Shown piece after piece: positions 16,750 through 26,583 of a DNA stretch of 64,000 nt. The translations under genes were made by a program, and so were the position numbers. Origin of the DNA: an uncultured Croceitalea sp. (GTDB taxonomy: Bacteria > Bacteroidota > Bacteroidia > Flavobacteriales > Flavobacteriaceae); NCBI GenBank assembly GCA_947499565.1, contig CANMOV010000003.1, forward strand, positions 620,001 to 684,000, read 5' to 3'. Under the pieces are notes generated by a model. That model saw only the letters and a list, made by a program, of their open reading frames with translations. It had not been told where the DNA came from and ran no database searches. Position 1 is the first letter of the stretch, and every line of letters begins with the position of its first letter.

Positions 16750-18330
16750 ATGGCAGGAGTAAAAGCAGCTGAGGTTTCAGCAATATTAAAGCAGCAATTA
16801 TCAGGTTTTGAAGCTACGGCTTCTCTAGACGAAGTAGGAACAGTGCTTCAAGTAGGAGATGGTATTGCACGTGTATATGGTTTGGCTAATGTTCAATATG
16901 GTGAGCTTGTTGAGTTCGATGGCGGTATGCAAGGTATCGTTTTGAACTTAGAAGAAGACAATGTTGGTGTGGTACTATTAGGCCCATCAAGAGAAATTGC
17001 CGAAGGCGCTACAGTTAAACGTACACAGCGAATTGCCTCAATCAATGTAGGTGAAGGAATTGTTGGTCGTGTTGTTAATACCTTAGGTACGCCAATAGAT
17101 GGTAAAGGACCAATTGCTGGTAAGACTTATGAAATGCCATTAGAGCGTAAAGCTCCCGGTGTAATTTATCGTCAACCAGTAAACGAACCATTGCAAACCG
17201 GTATCAAAGCAATTGATGCTATGATTCCTGTAGGTAGAGGTCAGCGTGAGTTGGTAATTGGTGACCGTCAGACTGGTAAGACTACAGTTTGTATCGATAC
17301 TATTCTAAACCAAAAAGAATTTTACGATGCTGGTGAGCCGGTATATTGTATATATGTAGCAATAGGACAAAAAGCGTCTACTGTTGCTGCCATTGCTAAA
17401 ACATTAGAAGATAAAGGTGCACTAGCATATACAACTATTGTTGCCGCAAATGCATCTGATCCTGCTCCAATGCAAGTATATGCTCCTTTTGCAGGGGCTG
17501 CAGTTGGAGAGTATTTTAGAGATACAGGTAGACCAGCATTAATTATTTATGATGATTTATCTAAGCAAGCGGTAGCTTATCGTGAGGTATCTTTATTATT
17601 AAGAAGACCTCCAGGACGTGAAGCATACCCTGGTGACGTTTTCTACTTGCACTCAAGATTATTGGAGCGTTCTGCTAAAGTAATTGCTGATGATGAAATT
17701 GCGAAGAACATGAATGACCTTCCAGATTCATTAAAGCCAGTAGTAAAAGGTGGTGGTTCTTTAACAGCATTACCAATTATTGAAACACAAGCAGGTGACG
17801 TTTCTGCCTATATTCCAACTAACGTAATTTCTATTACGGATGGTCAGATTTTTTTAGAACAAGATTTATTTAACCAAGGTGTTCGTCCAGCGATTAACGT
17901 AGGTATCTCGGTATCTCGTGTTGGTGGTTCGGCTCAGATTAAATCAATGAAGAAAGTTGCAGGTACATTAAAACTGGATCAGGCACAGTTCCGTGAATTG
18001 GAAGCATTTGCTAAGTTCGGTTCTGATTTGGATGCAGCTACATTGAACGTAATTGAAAAAGGACGTAGAAACGTAGAGATATTAAAGCAAGCTCAAAATG
18101 ACCCTTTTACTGTAGAAGATCAGGTAGCTATCATTTTTGCAGGTTCTAAAAACTTGTTGCGTGATGTACCAGTTGATAAAGTAAAAGAGTTTGAAAGAGA
18201 TTTTATAGAATTCTTAAATGCGAAGCATAGAGGAGTTCTAGATACATTAAAAGCTGGAAAATTAACTGATGAGGTTACCGATACATTAACGGCGGTTTGT
18301 AAAGACCTTTCAGGTAAATATAGAGCATAA
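16750..18330 (+). CDS. atpA: F-type ATP synthase subunit alpha
   Basis: A 526-residue subunit alpha of F1. The P-loop is GDRQTGKT at residues 171-178. Further family signatures are the region around [17 protein letters not shown] and the nucleotide-proximal [26 protein letters not shown]. Alpha subunits bind non-catalytic ATP and alternate with beta around gamma. The gene is intact with the expected length. The catalytic beta and epsilon genes (atpD, atpC) are not in the window and must lie elsewhere, the usual arrangement in Flavobacteriaceae. Confidence 0.97.
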   Translation: MAGVKAAEVSAILKQQLSGFEATASLDEVGTVLQVGDGIARVYGLANVQYGELVEFDGGMQGIVLNLEEDNVGVVLLGPSREIAEGATVKRTQRIASINVGEGIVGRVVNTLGTPIDGKGPIAGKTYEMPLERKAPGVIYRQPVNEPLQTGIKAIDAMIPVGRGQRELVIGDRQTGKTTVCIDTILNQKEFYDAGEPVYCIYVAIGQKASTVAAIAKTLEDKGALAYTTIVAANASDPAPMQVYAPFAGAAVGEYFRDTGRPALIIYDDLSKQAVAYREVSLLLRRPPGREAYPGDVFYLHSRLLERSAKVIADDEIAKNMNDLPDSLKPVVKGGGSLTALPIIETQAGDVSAYIPTNVISITDGQIFLEQDLFNQGVRPAINVGISVSRVGGSAQIKSMKKVAGTLKLDQAQFRELEAFAKFGSDLDAATLNVIEKGRRNVEILKQAQNDPFTVEDQVAIIFAGSKNLLRDVPVDKVKEFERDFIEFLNAKHRGVLDTLKAGKLTDEVTDTLTAVCKDLSGKYRA

Positions 18331-18349
18331 TCATTCTTTAAATTGATCT

Positions 18350-19207
18350 ATGGCCAATCTTAAGGAAATACGAAATAGAATAGCGTCCGTCTCTTCAACG
18401 ATGCAGATTACTAGTGCCATGAAAATGGTGTCTGCTGCAAAATTGAAGAAAGCTCAAGATGCTATTACTGCAATGCGCCCATATTCAGATAAGCTAACAG
18501 AACTTTTACAAAGTTTAAGTGCTAGTTTAGATGGAGATGCAGGAAGCAAATATGCAGATAACAGAACGGTAAATAAAGTTCTAGTAGTTGCAATTACATC
18601 TAATCGTGGACTATGTGGCGCGTTTAACACGAACATTATTAAACAATGTTCTGTATTGTTAGATACCTATTCCGGAAAGCAGGTAGATTTTATTACTGTT
18701 GGTAAGAAAGCAAACGATGCCCTTGGAAAGAGTAATGCCATACTTTCTAACCACAGTAATGTGTATGATGATTTGACTTTTGATAATGTTGCAGAAATAG
18801 CAGAAAGCTTAATGCAACGTTTTACTGAAGGAGAGTATGATAAGATTGAATTGGTGTATAACAAATTCAAAAATGCCGCTACTCAGATTATAATGTCTGA
18901 GCAGTTTTTACCAATTGTTCCGGTAGAAGGAGATGCTTCTGGTGCTGCGGATTACATTTTTGAACCGTCCAAGCCAGAGATTGTAGAACAATTGATTCCA
19001 AAATCATTAAAGACGCAATTGTACAAGGCAATTCGAGATTCTTTTGCTAGTGAGCACGGTGCTCGTATGACAGCAATGCATAAAGCAACGGATAATGCTA
19101 CCGAATTACGTGACCAATTAAAGTTAACGTATAACAAAGCGCGTCAAGCTGCTATTACTAACGAGATACTAGAGATAGTAGGCGGTGCTGAAGCTTTGAA
19201 TAACTAA
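18350..19207 (+). CDS. atpG: F-type ATP synthase subunit gamma
   Basis: A 285-residue central rotor shaft. The N-terminal helix (MANLKEIRNRIASVSSTMQI with TSAMKMVSAAKLKKAQ) and the C-terminal helix (ELRDQLKLTYNKARQAAITN) form the asymmetric coiled coil, with ITSNRGLCGAFNTNI starting the Rossmann-like middle domain. It is the last gene of the operon and is followed by a strong intrinsic terminator. Confidence 0.96.
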   Translation: MANLKEIRNRIASVSSTMQITSAMKMVSAAKLKKAQDAITAMRPYSDKLTELLQSLSASLDGDAGSKYADNRTVNKVLVVAITSNRGLCGAFNTNIIKQCSVLLDTYSGKQVDFITVGKKANDALGKSNAILSNHSNVYDDLTFDNVAEIAESLMQRFTEGEYDKIELVYNKFKNAATQIIMSEQFLPIVPVEGDASGAADYIFEPSKPEIVEQLIPKSLKTQLYKAIRDSFASEHGARMTAMHKATDNATELRDQLKLTYNKARQAAITNEILEIVGGAEALNN

Positions 19208-19231
19208 GCATTTTTTGAAATAAAATAATTG

Positions 19232-19258
19232 AACCTCACAGCAATGTGAGGTTTTTTT
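19232..19258 (+). terminator. Intrinsic terminator of the atp operon
   Basis: AACCTCACA (19232-19240) pairs with TGTGAGGTT (19245-19253) around the tetraloop GCAA, and seven T residues follow from 19252. Confidence 0.95.
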
Positions 19259-19321
19259 GTTTTAGCATGTAACATTTTTTGAAAATTGAATCTAAAGGAA
19301 AAATCAATTTAAACTCAAAGA

Positions 19322-20167
19322 ATGATACCAATTCAAAGAACAATTATTTTATCGATTCTATTTTTAAGTATTTCTGTAAATTCTCAAAATAAAGCATTTG
19401 AGGTAAATGTTATAGGCAAAGGTAACCCGATTCTATTATTTCCAGGTTTTACGTGTACTGGAGAAGTTTGGAAGGACTTGGTTACTGAAATTTCCAAAAC
19501 AAATGAATGCCATGTATTTACCTTTGCAGGTTTTGGTGATGTTGCAGCTATTGAGAAACCGTGGCTTCCTAAAATTAAAGATGCAATTATAGATTATGTT
19601 GAACAGCAAAATCTAAACAACCCAATTATTATAGGCCACAGTTTAGGAGGCGCTTTAGGATTGTGGTTGGCTACAGATGAAAACCATCCTTATGCTAAAT
19701 TAATTGTGGTAGATGCTTTACCTTCAACAGGAGCATTGATGATGCCAAATTTCAACAGCGAAAACATAGCTTATGAGAGTCCTTGGAATAACCAATTGTT
19801 AGGGATGAATGAGGTTTCTTTTGAAAAAATGGCCTCCCAAATGGCAACCGGGATGACTTTAAAAACAGATAAACATGAACAACTAACAGATTGGATATTA
19901 CAGGCAGATAGAGAAACCTATGTTTATGGGTATACGGATTTGCTAAAACTGGATTTAAGAGAGGATATTGCTAAAATAGATATTCCTGTAAAAGTACTTG
20001 GCGCAACGCACCCATATGGTCTTGAAATGGCTAAGGCAACGTTTGAAAATCAATATAAAAACCTAAAAGGATACGAGATAGAATTTGCAGAAGGTTCTGC
20101 CCATTTTATTATGTATGACAAGCCAGAATGGTTTTTAGAAAAGATAGTTGCAGCATTAAAAAACTAA
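19322..20167 (+). CDS. Exported alpha/beta hydrolase
   Basis: A 281-residue alpha/beta-hydrolase with a signal peptide (about residues 1-21, ending SVNSQN). The nucleophile elbow is GHSLGG with Ser107. A histidine suited to the triad is in EGSAHFIMYDKPEWF near the C-terminus, and the oxyanion region is LFPGFTCTGEVW. It probably acts in the periplasm on an ester, but the substrate is not recognisable. Its stop overlaps the ATG of the following sigma factor by one base, so hydrolase, sigma factor and membrane protein are probably one unit. Confidence 0.88.
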   Translation: MIPIQRTIILSILFLSISVNSQNKAFEVNVIGKGNPILLFPGFTCTGEVWKDLVTEISKTNECHVFTFAGFGDVAAIEKPWLPKIKDAIIDYVEQQNLNNPIIIGHSLGGALGLWLATDENHPYAKLIVVDALPSTGALMMPNFNSENIAYESPWNNQLLGMNEVSFEKMASQMATGMTLKTDKHEQLTDWILQADRETYVYGYTDLLKLDLREDIAKIDIPVKVLGATHPYGLEMAKATFENQYKNLKGYEIEFAEGSAHFIMYDKPEWFLEKIVAALKN

Positions 20168-20661
20168 TGAAGGAAAAAGAAGAAACATTTAAAAATATTT
20201 ATCATTCTAATTATGATAAAGTAATGCGTATTTGCATAGGCTATACTGCGGGGAATAATGACGAAGCAGGTGACCTGACCCAAGAGGTCTTTATAAAAGT
20301 TTGGAGTAGTCTTGATGAGTTTAGAAATGAGAGTAAGATGGCTACCTGGATTTATAGAATTACCGTGAACACCTGTTTAACGAGACTTAGAAAATTAAAA
20401 AAGAAAGTAAAAAATTACGATGTGGAATCTGTAATTGATGTGCCTCAAGAAAATGAAACAATTGATAAAGAGATTATGTACGAAGGTTTATATAACTGTA
20501 TAAATAAACTTTCAGAAACAAATAGGGCAATTATCTTATTGGAATTGGAAGGATTGCCACAAAAAGAAATTGCTGAAGTTATAGGGATAAAACATGAAGC
20601 AATAAGAACGAGAATACATCGCATAAAAAATGAACTTATTAAATGTGTAAACAATGAATAG
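20167..20661 (+). CDS. ECF-type RNA polymerase sigma factor
   Basis: A 164-residue extracytoplasmic-function sigma factor. Region 2 is visible in the segment AGDLTQEVFIKVW and the following MATWIYRITVNTCL; region 4 contains the helix-turn-helix LPQKEIAEVIGIKHEAIRTR. The open frame extends to 20128, but ATG 20167 overlaps the hydrolase stop and gives the usual N-terminus (MKEKEETFKNIY). It overlaps the next gene by 8 bp. The downstream membrane protein is the probable anti-sigma partner. Confidence 0.9.
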   Translation: MKEKEETFKNIYHSNYDKVMRICIGYTAGNNDEAGDLTQEVFIKVWSSLDEFRNESKMATWIYRITVNTCLTRLRKLKKKVKNYDVESVIDVPQENETIDKEIMYEGLYNCINKLSETNRAIILLELEGLPQKEIAEVIGIKHEAIRTRIHRIKNELIKCVNNE

Positions 20662-21214
20662 TTTTGAAGAAATACAATCCAAATGGAACGATCAGGATAA
20701 AATAAAAGCCCCAAAAGACGGATTTAAATCATTAATGAAGAAAATAGAAGAAATTAAGAACAAGCAAAAAATAACTAACGGTGTGCTGCTTGCTACAGTT
20801 CTAGTTTTAGGGGGCTTTTTCTTTTATATCGCAGGGTATAACAACCACCAAGTCATTTTGGGATTATCGCTAATGATAGGAAGTTTAATTATTAGAGTTG
20901 TAATTGAACTTCTAAGTATTAATAGGCTTCAAAGAGTAAACAGGAGTAAAGACAATACCTTGTTTAAGCAAGAACTTACTAAATATTACAACAAAAGGAG
21001 GATAGTACATATCGTAATAACCCCATTAATTGTATTGTTTTATGCCATTGGCTTTATAGTATTATTACCACTTTTTAAAGCAAATCTAAGTGCAGGGTTT
21101 TATACTTATATTTTAATTTCTTCCATTGTTTTGCTGTTTGTTTTTAGCTTGTTTATAGGAAAACAAATTAAAACCGAGTTGACTCAATTAAAGTTTTTAA
21201 AAGATTCAGATTAA
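20654..21214 (+). CDS. Four-helix membrane protein, putative anti-sigma partner
   Basis: A 186-residue protein: about 40 cytoplasmic, charged, helical residues (FEEIQSKWNDQDKIKAPKDG) followed by two hydrophobic helix pairs (about 41-59 and 66-87, then 118-139 and 146-168). The short soluble N-terminus could hold the sigma factor at the membrane, as anti-sigma factors do, but there is no zinc-binding HxxxCxxC motif. The 8-bp overlap with the sigma gene supports a linked function. Assignment is from context. Confidence 0.6.
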   Translation: MNSFEEIQSKWNDQDKIKAPKDGFKSLMKKIEEIKNKQKITNGVLLATVLVLGGFFFYIAGYNNHQVILGLSLMIGSLIIRVVIELLSINRLQRVNRSKDNTLFKQELTKYYNKRRIVHIVITPLIVLFYAIGFIVLLPLFKANLSAGFYTYILISSIVLLFVFSLFIGKQIKTELTQLKFLKDSD

Positions 21215-21279
21215 TAATTAAGAACATATTTGGCACTACTTTTGGTTTCATATCTTTACATTATTGAAAAATTGAACAT

Positions 21280-21765
21280 ATGAAAATCTTAATAGGCACC
21301 ATTTTAGTAATAACATTTTCTTTATCAGGATGTTCTTCCCAGAAAAAGCTGGTTGAAAACCCACCATTTGAAATGGGACAAGCAACTTGCCAATCTTGGA
21401 CCGGTGGAACAGCGCAAAGTGGTTCGGGAATAAAATTGGAATTACCTGTCGCAAATTTACCATCAGAAGAGAACATGATGCAACAGGCTTATTTTAGAGG
21501 TAAAGTTGCTGATATAAAACTAGAAGATAGGGAAGACGGTAAAGTTGCTACAGCAAATTTTATAAACAGAAGCTCTGAAAAACCAGATATAGTAATGCAT
21601 TCAGATTCAAGAGAAGAAGTTGGGAATCAGCCACCAAAATTAAAGGATGAATTTCCTTTTGAACTTTCTTTAGACCAATGTGTGGTGAGTTATTTAGAGG
21701 GTGATAAAGTAAAGTATTTTAAAATTGAAGGAGTAAAAGAGAAAAAACCTCTGATTTATAGATAG
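21280..21765 (+). CDS. Hypothetical lipoprotein
   Basis: A 161-residue lipoprotein with lipobox SLSGC (Cys18), followed by a compact hydrophilic domain. Two later cysteines (in QATCQSWTGG and LDQCVVSY) might form a disulphide in the periplasm. No family was recognised. It is 65 bp downstream of the membrane-protein gene in the same direction and ends at a terminator, so it may belong to the sigma-factor unit as a target or sensor. Confidence 0.75.
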   Translation: MKILIGTILVITFSLSGCSSQKKLVENPPFEMGQATCQSWTGGTAQSGSGIKLELPVANLPSEENMMQQAYFRGKVADIKLEDREDGKVATANFINRSSEKPDIVMHSDSREEVGNQPPKLKDEFPFELSLDQCVVSYLEGDKVKYFKIEGVKEKKPLIYR

Positions 21766-21819
21766 TAAAACGCTATGCCTTTGAACAAAGGCTGTTTATG
21801 ACTACTTTTATAACAACAT

Positions 21820-21849
21820 AAGCCCTGAAGTTCAGCTTCGGGGTTTCTT
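21820..21849 (+). terminator. Probable intrinsic terminator
   Basis: AAGCCCTGAAG (21820-21830) pairs with CTTCGGGGTTT (21836-21846), with two G-T wobble pairs and loop TTCAG. The T tract is short and interrupted. It closes the sigma-factor unit before the flippase gene. Confidence 0.75.
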
Positions 21850-21865
21850 TTAAAAGCACTTTTTA

Positions 21866-23323
21866 TTGAATCCGCTCAAAAAGCTTTTTAAGCAAACGGC
21901 AATTTATGGCTTGGCCACGGTGTTCCCTAGAATGCTTTCTGTATTCTTGCTTCCACTCTATACCTCTGTTTTTGAGCAAGCTTCAGGATATGGAGAATAC
22001 ATTAATATATATGCCTGGATAGCCATTTTCAATGTTTTTCTGGCCTATGGTATGGAAACAGCTTTTTTTAGATTTTATCATAAGACAGATGATAAAAACA
22101 GAGTGGTTTCTACCTCATTAATTTCATTAGTGTGCACTTCTATTCTATTCTTATTAATAGCACTAGTTTTTAAGAATGTGTTAGCTGAGGTAACAAATAT
22201 CAATGTAGCATATATCAAATTCACTTCCTATATTTTAGTGTTAGATGCGCTGGTAATTATTCCGTTCGCACTTCTACGCGCGAATGAAAAACCAATGAAG
22301 TATGCAGTACTAAAGACAGTCAATGTAGCAATAAACTTAGGGCTAAACATTTTCTTTTTAATAGTATTACCTAAGCTAGTTGGTGAAGACGCAGAAAATA
22401 TATTTAGCGCTTTTTATAAGAAGGGGAATGAAATTAATTACATATTTATCTCCAACGTTGTTGCAAGTGCGGTTACCCTTTTAATACTGCTTCCAACATA
22501 TTTAAAAAGAAATTATTCTTTTGATTTTGGAGTGTTAAAGCAAATGCTCAAGTATGCAGCCCCTGTTATGATAGCTGGTATTGCCTTTACTATTAATGAA
22601 GTTGTGGATAAAATATTATTGACAGAGTTGGTTTCCGATAGTGAGGCTGGTAAATACGGCGCTTGTTATAAGCTAGCACTATTTATGACGCTATTTGGCA
22701 CCGCATTTAGAATGGGAGTAGAGCCATTTTTCTTTAGCCATTCTAACACAGAAAATCCGCAAAAAACTTACGCGCAAATCACTAACTATTTTGTGATTTT
22801 AGGAAGCTGTATTTTGTTATCAGTTGTTGTTTTTATAGATGTACTTTCCCCAATTTTAATTAGAAATGAATCCTTAAGAGAGGCAATTAAAATTGTGCCA
22901 ATAATACTGTTGGCAAGTTTTTGTTTAGGAATTTATCACAATTTGTCTGTTTGGTATAAAATAACAGACAGGACTAAATACGGCGCATACATTTCTTCTG
23001 CAGGCGCTATTTTAACCTTGTTAATCAATTTTATCTTTATTCCTAAAATTGGATATATGGCTTCTGCAACAGCAACTTTGGTAGCATACGGAACAATGAT
23101 GAGCCTTTCATATTATTTTGGGAGAAAACATTATCCTATTCCTTATAATATGCGTAAAATCTTGTTTTACGGAGGTTTATCCATAGTATTTTCTGCCCTT
23201 TCTTTCTATGTTTTTAACCGAAACTTAATTGTTGGAAGCATCTTGCTTTTAGTATTTTTGGGGCTGATTTATAAACTAGAAGGAGACAAATTAAAAACCA
23301 TATTCTTTAAGCGTGCAAATTAA
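21866..23323 (+). CDS. Lipopolysaccharide/polysaccharide flippase (MOP superfamily)
   Basis: A 485-residue inner-membrane protein with about 14 hydrophobic helices in the Wzx/MurJ-like arrangement. The start [20 protein letters not shown] and the long [14 protein letters not shown] loop are typical of oligosaccharide flippases of Bacteroidota. It should move a lipid-linked glycan across the cytoplasmic membrane. It begins at TTG 21866, close behind the terminator, and overlaps the dut start by 11 bp. The glycan cannot be specified. A sugar nucleotidyltransferase lies two genes downstream. Confidence 0.88.
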   Translation: MNPLKKLFKQTAIYGLATVFPRMLSVFLLPLYTSVFEQASGYGEYINIYAWIAIFNVFLAYGMETAFFRFYHKTDDKNRVVSTSLISLVCTSILFLLIALVFKNVLAEVTNINVAYIKFTSYILVLDALVIIPFALLRANEKPMKYAVLKTVNVAINLGLNIFFLIVLPKLVGEDAENIFSAFYKKGNEINYIFISNVVASAVTLLILLPTYLKRNYSFDFGVLKQMLKYAAPVMIAGIAFTINEVVDKILLTELVSDSEAGKYGACYKLALFMTLFGTAFRMGVEPFFFSHSNTENPQKTYAQITNYFVILGSCILLSVVVFIDVLSPILIRNESLREAIKIVPIILLASFCLGIYHNLSVWYKITDRTKYGAYISSAGAILTLLINFIFIPKIGYMASATATLVAYGTMMSLSYYFGRKHYPIPYNMRKILFYGGLSIVFSALSFYVFNRNLIVGSILLLVFLGLIYKLEGDKLKTIFFKRAN

Positions 23324-23747
23324 CATCATAAACAAATCAAAACACCCTTTACCGCATTATGAAACCAATGCTTCTGCGGGAATGGACTTAAGAGCCAATA
23401 TTTCAGAATCCATAACGTTACAACCATTAGAAAGGACCATTGTAAAAACGGGTCTTTTTATAGAACTCCCTGTTGGTTTTGAGGCCCAGGTTAGACCTAG
23501 AAGCGGTTTGGCCGCAAAAAAAGGAATAACTGTCTTAAATGCACCAGGTACTGTTGATGCTGATTATCGAGGAGAGATAGGGGTGATATTAGTAAACCTT
23601 TCCAATGAAGATTTTACTGTTGAAGATGGAGAGCGTGTTGCGCAATTGGTTATCGCTAAACATGAACGTGCAGATTGGAATGAGGTGGATGTGTTATCAG
23701 ATACAGCAAGAGGAACTGGTGGATTTGGAAGCACAGGAACAAAATAA
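23313..23747 (+). CDS. dut: dUTP diphosphatase
   Basis: A 144-residue trimeric dUTPase hydrolysing dUTP to dUMP and pyrophosphate, which keeps uracil out of DNA. All five motifs are visible in order: [36 protein letters not shown] and [10 protein letters not shown]. It starts at GTG 23313 inside the end of the flippase gene, so translation is coupled. Confidence 0.96.
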   Translation: MQINIINKSKHPLPHYETNASAGMDLRANISESITLQPLERTIVKTGLFIELPVGFEAQVRPRSGLAAKKGITVLNAPGTVDADYRGEIGVILVNLSNEDFTVEDGERVAQLVIAKHERADWNEVDVLSDTARGTGGFGSTGTK

Positions 23748-23822
23748 TTTCTGCTTTCGCAGGAATTTTATCAAATAAAAAGAACTTAAAACTTAGAGCT
23801 GAAAGCTTAGAACTTGCATAAC

Positions 23823-24839
23823 ATGAAAATAATAGTACCAATGGCCGGTAGAGGCTCAAGATTACGTCCACATAGTTTAACAGTGCCAAAACCATTAATT
23901 CCTGTAGCAGGTAAACCTATTGTTCACCGTCTGGTAAGCGATATTGCGAAAGTTTTAGGCGAACCCATAGAAGAAGTTGCTTTTATTCTGGGAGATCCTG
24001 CTTTTTTTGGCGAAGATGTTGTAGCTAGTTTAAAGGACCTAGCTAAAGGCTTAGGAGCAAAAGCTTCTATTTATAGACAAGATGAACCATTAGGCACTGG
24101 GCATGCTATTATGAGTGCAAAACCCTCATTAAGCGGTCCGGCGGTGATTGCATATGCCGATACTTTAATACGAGCAGAGTTTAATCTAGATAAAGATGCC
24201 GATAGTGTAATTTGGGTAAAACAAGTTGATGAACCAGAAGCTTTTGGAGTAGTTAAATTAAATGACGCCAATGAGATTGTTGAATTAGTTGAAAAACCGG
24301 AAGAGTTTGTTTCTGATTTAGCGGTAATAGGTATTTATTACTTTAAAGATGTTGGAGCGTTAAAAAAAGAATTACAGTATGTTTTAGATAACAACGTAAT
24401 TAACGGAGGAGAATACCAAATTAATGATGGTATTAAGCGCATGATGGCAGATGGCAAAAAATTTGTTACTGGTCAAGTAGATGAATGGATGGATTGCGGT
24501 AATAAAAAAGTAACTGTAGAAACCAACCAGCGAATGCTCGGCTTTTTAGAGAAAGATGAGGAAAACATGATTGCGGCTTCCGTTAAAAAGGAGAATGCTA
24601 ATATTATTGAGCCTTGTTTTATAGGAGAAAATGTGGTCTTAAAAAACACGACGGTTGGTCCTTTTGTTTCAATAGGGGCAGATACGGTTATTGAAGACTC
24701 AACCGTTAAAAATAGCATAATCCAAAGCCATACAAGTATCAAAAATGCTAATTTGGATAATGCTATGATTGGAAATCACGTAAAATATGATGGTAATTTT
24801 GAAACTATCAGTATTGGTGATTATTCAGTATTAGAGTAG
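23823..24839 (+). CDS. Sugar-1-phosphate nucleotidyltransferase
   Basis: A 338-residue nucleotidyltransferase: GT-A-like catalytic domain beginning MKIIVPMAGRGSRLRPHS with the pyrophosphorylase signature and VPKPLIPVAGKP, then EPLGTGHAI and VIAYADT (metal-binding aspartate). The C-terminal third (about 240-338) is a left-handed beta-helix of hexapeptide repeats (ENVVLKNTTVGPFVSIGADT). It makes NDP-sugars from sugar 1-phosphates and NTPs; GMP or dTMP transfer cannot be told apart here. The frame opens at TTG 23814, but ATG 23823 gives the canonical N-terminus. It fits with the flippase upstream in envelope glycan synthesis. Confidence 0.9.
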   Translation: MKIIVPMAGRGSRLRPHSLTVPKPLIPVAGKPIVHRLVSDIAKVLGEPIEEVAFILGDPAFFGEDVVASLKDLAKGLGAKASIYRQDEPLGTGHAIMSAKPSLSGPAVIAYADTLIRAEFNLDKDADSVIWVKQVDEPEAFGVVKLNDANEIVELVEKPEEFVSDLAVIGIYYFKDVGALKKELQYVLDNNVINGGEYQINDGIKRMMADGKKFVTGQVDEWMDCGNKKVTVETNQRMLGFLEKDEENMIAASVKKENANIIEPCFIGENVVLKNTTVGPFVSIGADTVIEDSTVKNSIIQSHTSIKNANLDNAMIGNHVKYDGNFETISIGDYSVLE

Positions 24840-24869
24840 AATTAAGATATAAACCTTTTCAGTTGTAAC

Positions 24870-25799
24870 ATGAGAAGTTGCTTTTTTATTGGGATAAGCG
24901 TGCTGTCTTTATTGATTTCAAGACCGAGCTACGCCCAGGAAGAAGAGCTACAGGTTGAAGAAAGTTCCGAAGTTTTTTTAGAAGAATATACCGATGAGTT
25001 TCAAGAAAATTTCTTTGAAGCGCTAAAACAAAAAGGGATACAGAATTACGACCGTGCAATTAACTTACTACTAGAATGTAAAAGACTAGATGCGAATAGT
25101 GTTGTCATTGACCACGAATTAGCAAAAGCTTATCTTTTAGATAAAAAGTATATTTCTGCGCAACAGTTTGCAATTGAAGCACTTATTACTGAGCCAAAAA
25201 ATTACTGGTACCTAGACACCTTAGTTTCTATTTTAGAAAAGCAATCAAATGCTATAGATGCAGTTAAAGCAACAATTCCATTTAATGAAGTTAAGCTCCA
25301 AGAAAACTTGGCGCTTATTTATTATAAGAAGAGAAAATATCAAGAAGCATTAAAAATACTAAAAGGGATATCAAACTCTGATTTTAAAGAACAACTAACT
25401 TTAAAAATAAATGATTCTCTAAATAAACCTTTAGAGCAACCTACGGTAAAATCATCAGGCTTTGTAATAGTGGATAATGAGCCCACTACAAAAGGGTTAG
25501 AGATGAGCATAAAGAATCAACTTAAACTGGAGCAGTATCGTATAGTAGAAAAGACTGCAAAAGATGCCGTAGAGGCATATCCTTTACAACCTTATTTCTA
25601 TTATGCATATGGCTTAGCACTCCATAAGAATAATAAGAATAGTCAAGCAATTGAGGTCTTAGAAACCTCGTTAGATTATTTATTTGATGATATCTCCTTA
25701 GCAAATAAAGTGTACAAAACACTCGCAGACGCTTATACAAAAATGAACAATTTTTCAAAGGCAAATCTGTACCTTAGTAAGATAAAACCAGGTTTTTAG
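24870..25799 (+). CDS. Exported TPR-repeat protein
   Basis: A 309-residue protein with a signal peptide (ending SRPSYAQE) followed by tetratricopeptide repeats, seen in FEALKQKGIQNYDRAINLLLEC-type helices, YYKKRKYQEALKILKG, and AIEVLETSLDYLFDDISLAN near the end. TPR proteins usually build protein complexes; this one would be periplasmic. It is ahead of the DUF4292 lipoprotein by one base, so it belongs to the same operon, which also includes an EnvC-like protein. Function inferred only as envelope scaffold. Confidence 0.8.
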   Translation: MRSCFFIGISVLSLLISRPSYAQEEELQVEESSEVFLEEYTDEFQENFFEALKQKGIQNYDRAINLLLECKRLDANSVVIDHELAKAYLLDKKYISAQQFAIEALITEPKNYWYLDTLVSILEKQSNAIDAVKATIPFNEVKLQENLALIYYKKRKYQEALKILKGISNSDFKEQLTLKINDSLNKPLEQPTVKSSGFVIVDNEPTTKGLEMSIKNQLKLEQYRIVEKTAKDAVEAYPLQPYFYYAYGLALHKNNKNSQAIEVLETSLDYLFDDISLANKVYKTLADAYTKMNNFSKANLYLSKIKPGF

Positions 25800-25800
25800 T

Positions 25801-26583
25801 ATGATTAACGCCCCAAAATTAGTACAAAGATTAAGTTTTTTAGCACTTGCGATTTTTGTAATGTCTTGTAAATCGACTAAAACTATAGTAGCCGGTGAAG
25901 TAAATCCATCCATAACTACAAAAAGAATTATTACCAATCATTATCAGAATGAATTAGACTTCCAGACCTTAAGTGGCAGAATAAAGATTGCTTATGATGA
26001 TGGAAAATCTTCACAAGGTTTTACGGTAAACCTTAGAATGCAAAAAGATAGCACTATATGGATTAGTAGTTCCCCAATACCAGTAGTAAAAGCAATGATT
26101 ACTAAGGATAGGGTTTCTTTTTATAATAAGTTACAAAACGAATATTTTGATGGTGACTTTTCGTACCTAAGTAATTTATTGGGAACAGACCTTGATTTTA
26201 AAAAGGTTCAGAACCTATTAATTGGCAATGCTGTTTTAGATTTAAGAGAAGAAAAATACACCTCTAAAGTAGTTGATGGTAATTATGGGCTGGAGCCAAA
26301 AAAGTTAAATGACCTCTTTAAGATTTTGTTCTTTATTGAACCAAAGAATTTTAAGGTATCTGCTCAAGAATTATCCCAACCATGGGAAAATAGATTCCTT
26401 AAAATGCAATATCAGTACCAAAACCTAAACACAAAAGTTTTACCAACTACAATAGCTATTGAAGCTATTAATAAAGATGATAAGACAAATATTGACCTTG
26501 AGTATAGAGGAATGGAATTTGGAAAACAATTGCGATTTCCATATAAAATACCAAAAGGTTTTGATGAGATAGTTTTAGAATAA
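25801..26583 (+). CDS. DUF4292 domain lipoprotein
   Basis: A 260-residue lipoprotein with lipobox VMSC (Cys23). The rest forms the DUF4292 fold (LSGRIKIAYDDGK, MQKDSTIWISSSPIPVVKAM, PTTIAIEAINKDDKTNIDLEYRG), related to LolA/LolB-like lipid-binding half-barrels. It may bind lipid or lipoprotein in the periplasm. It sits between a TPR protein and an EnvC-like protein, with gaps of 1 and 0 bp, suggesting a conserved envelope operon. Confidence 0.85.
   Translation: MINAPKLVQRLSFLALAIFVMSCKSTKTIVAGEVNPSITTKRIITNHYQNELDFQTLSGRIKIAYDDGKSSQGFTVNLRMQKDSTIWISSSPIPVVKAMITKDRVSFYNKLQNEYFDGDFSYLSNLLGTDLDFKKVQNLLIGNAVLDLREEKYTSKVVDGNYGLEPKKLNDLFKILFFIEPKNFKVSAQELSQPWENRFLKMQYQYQNLNTKVLPTTIAIEAINKDDKTNIDLEYRGMEFGKQLRFPYKIPKGFDEIVLE

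Noticed and set aside
20128-20166. Longer start for the first ECF sigma factor
   Set aside because: The extra codons are inside the hydrolase gene in another frame; ATG 20167 overlaps the stop as in coupled genes.
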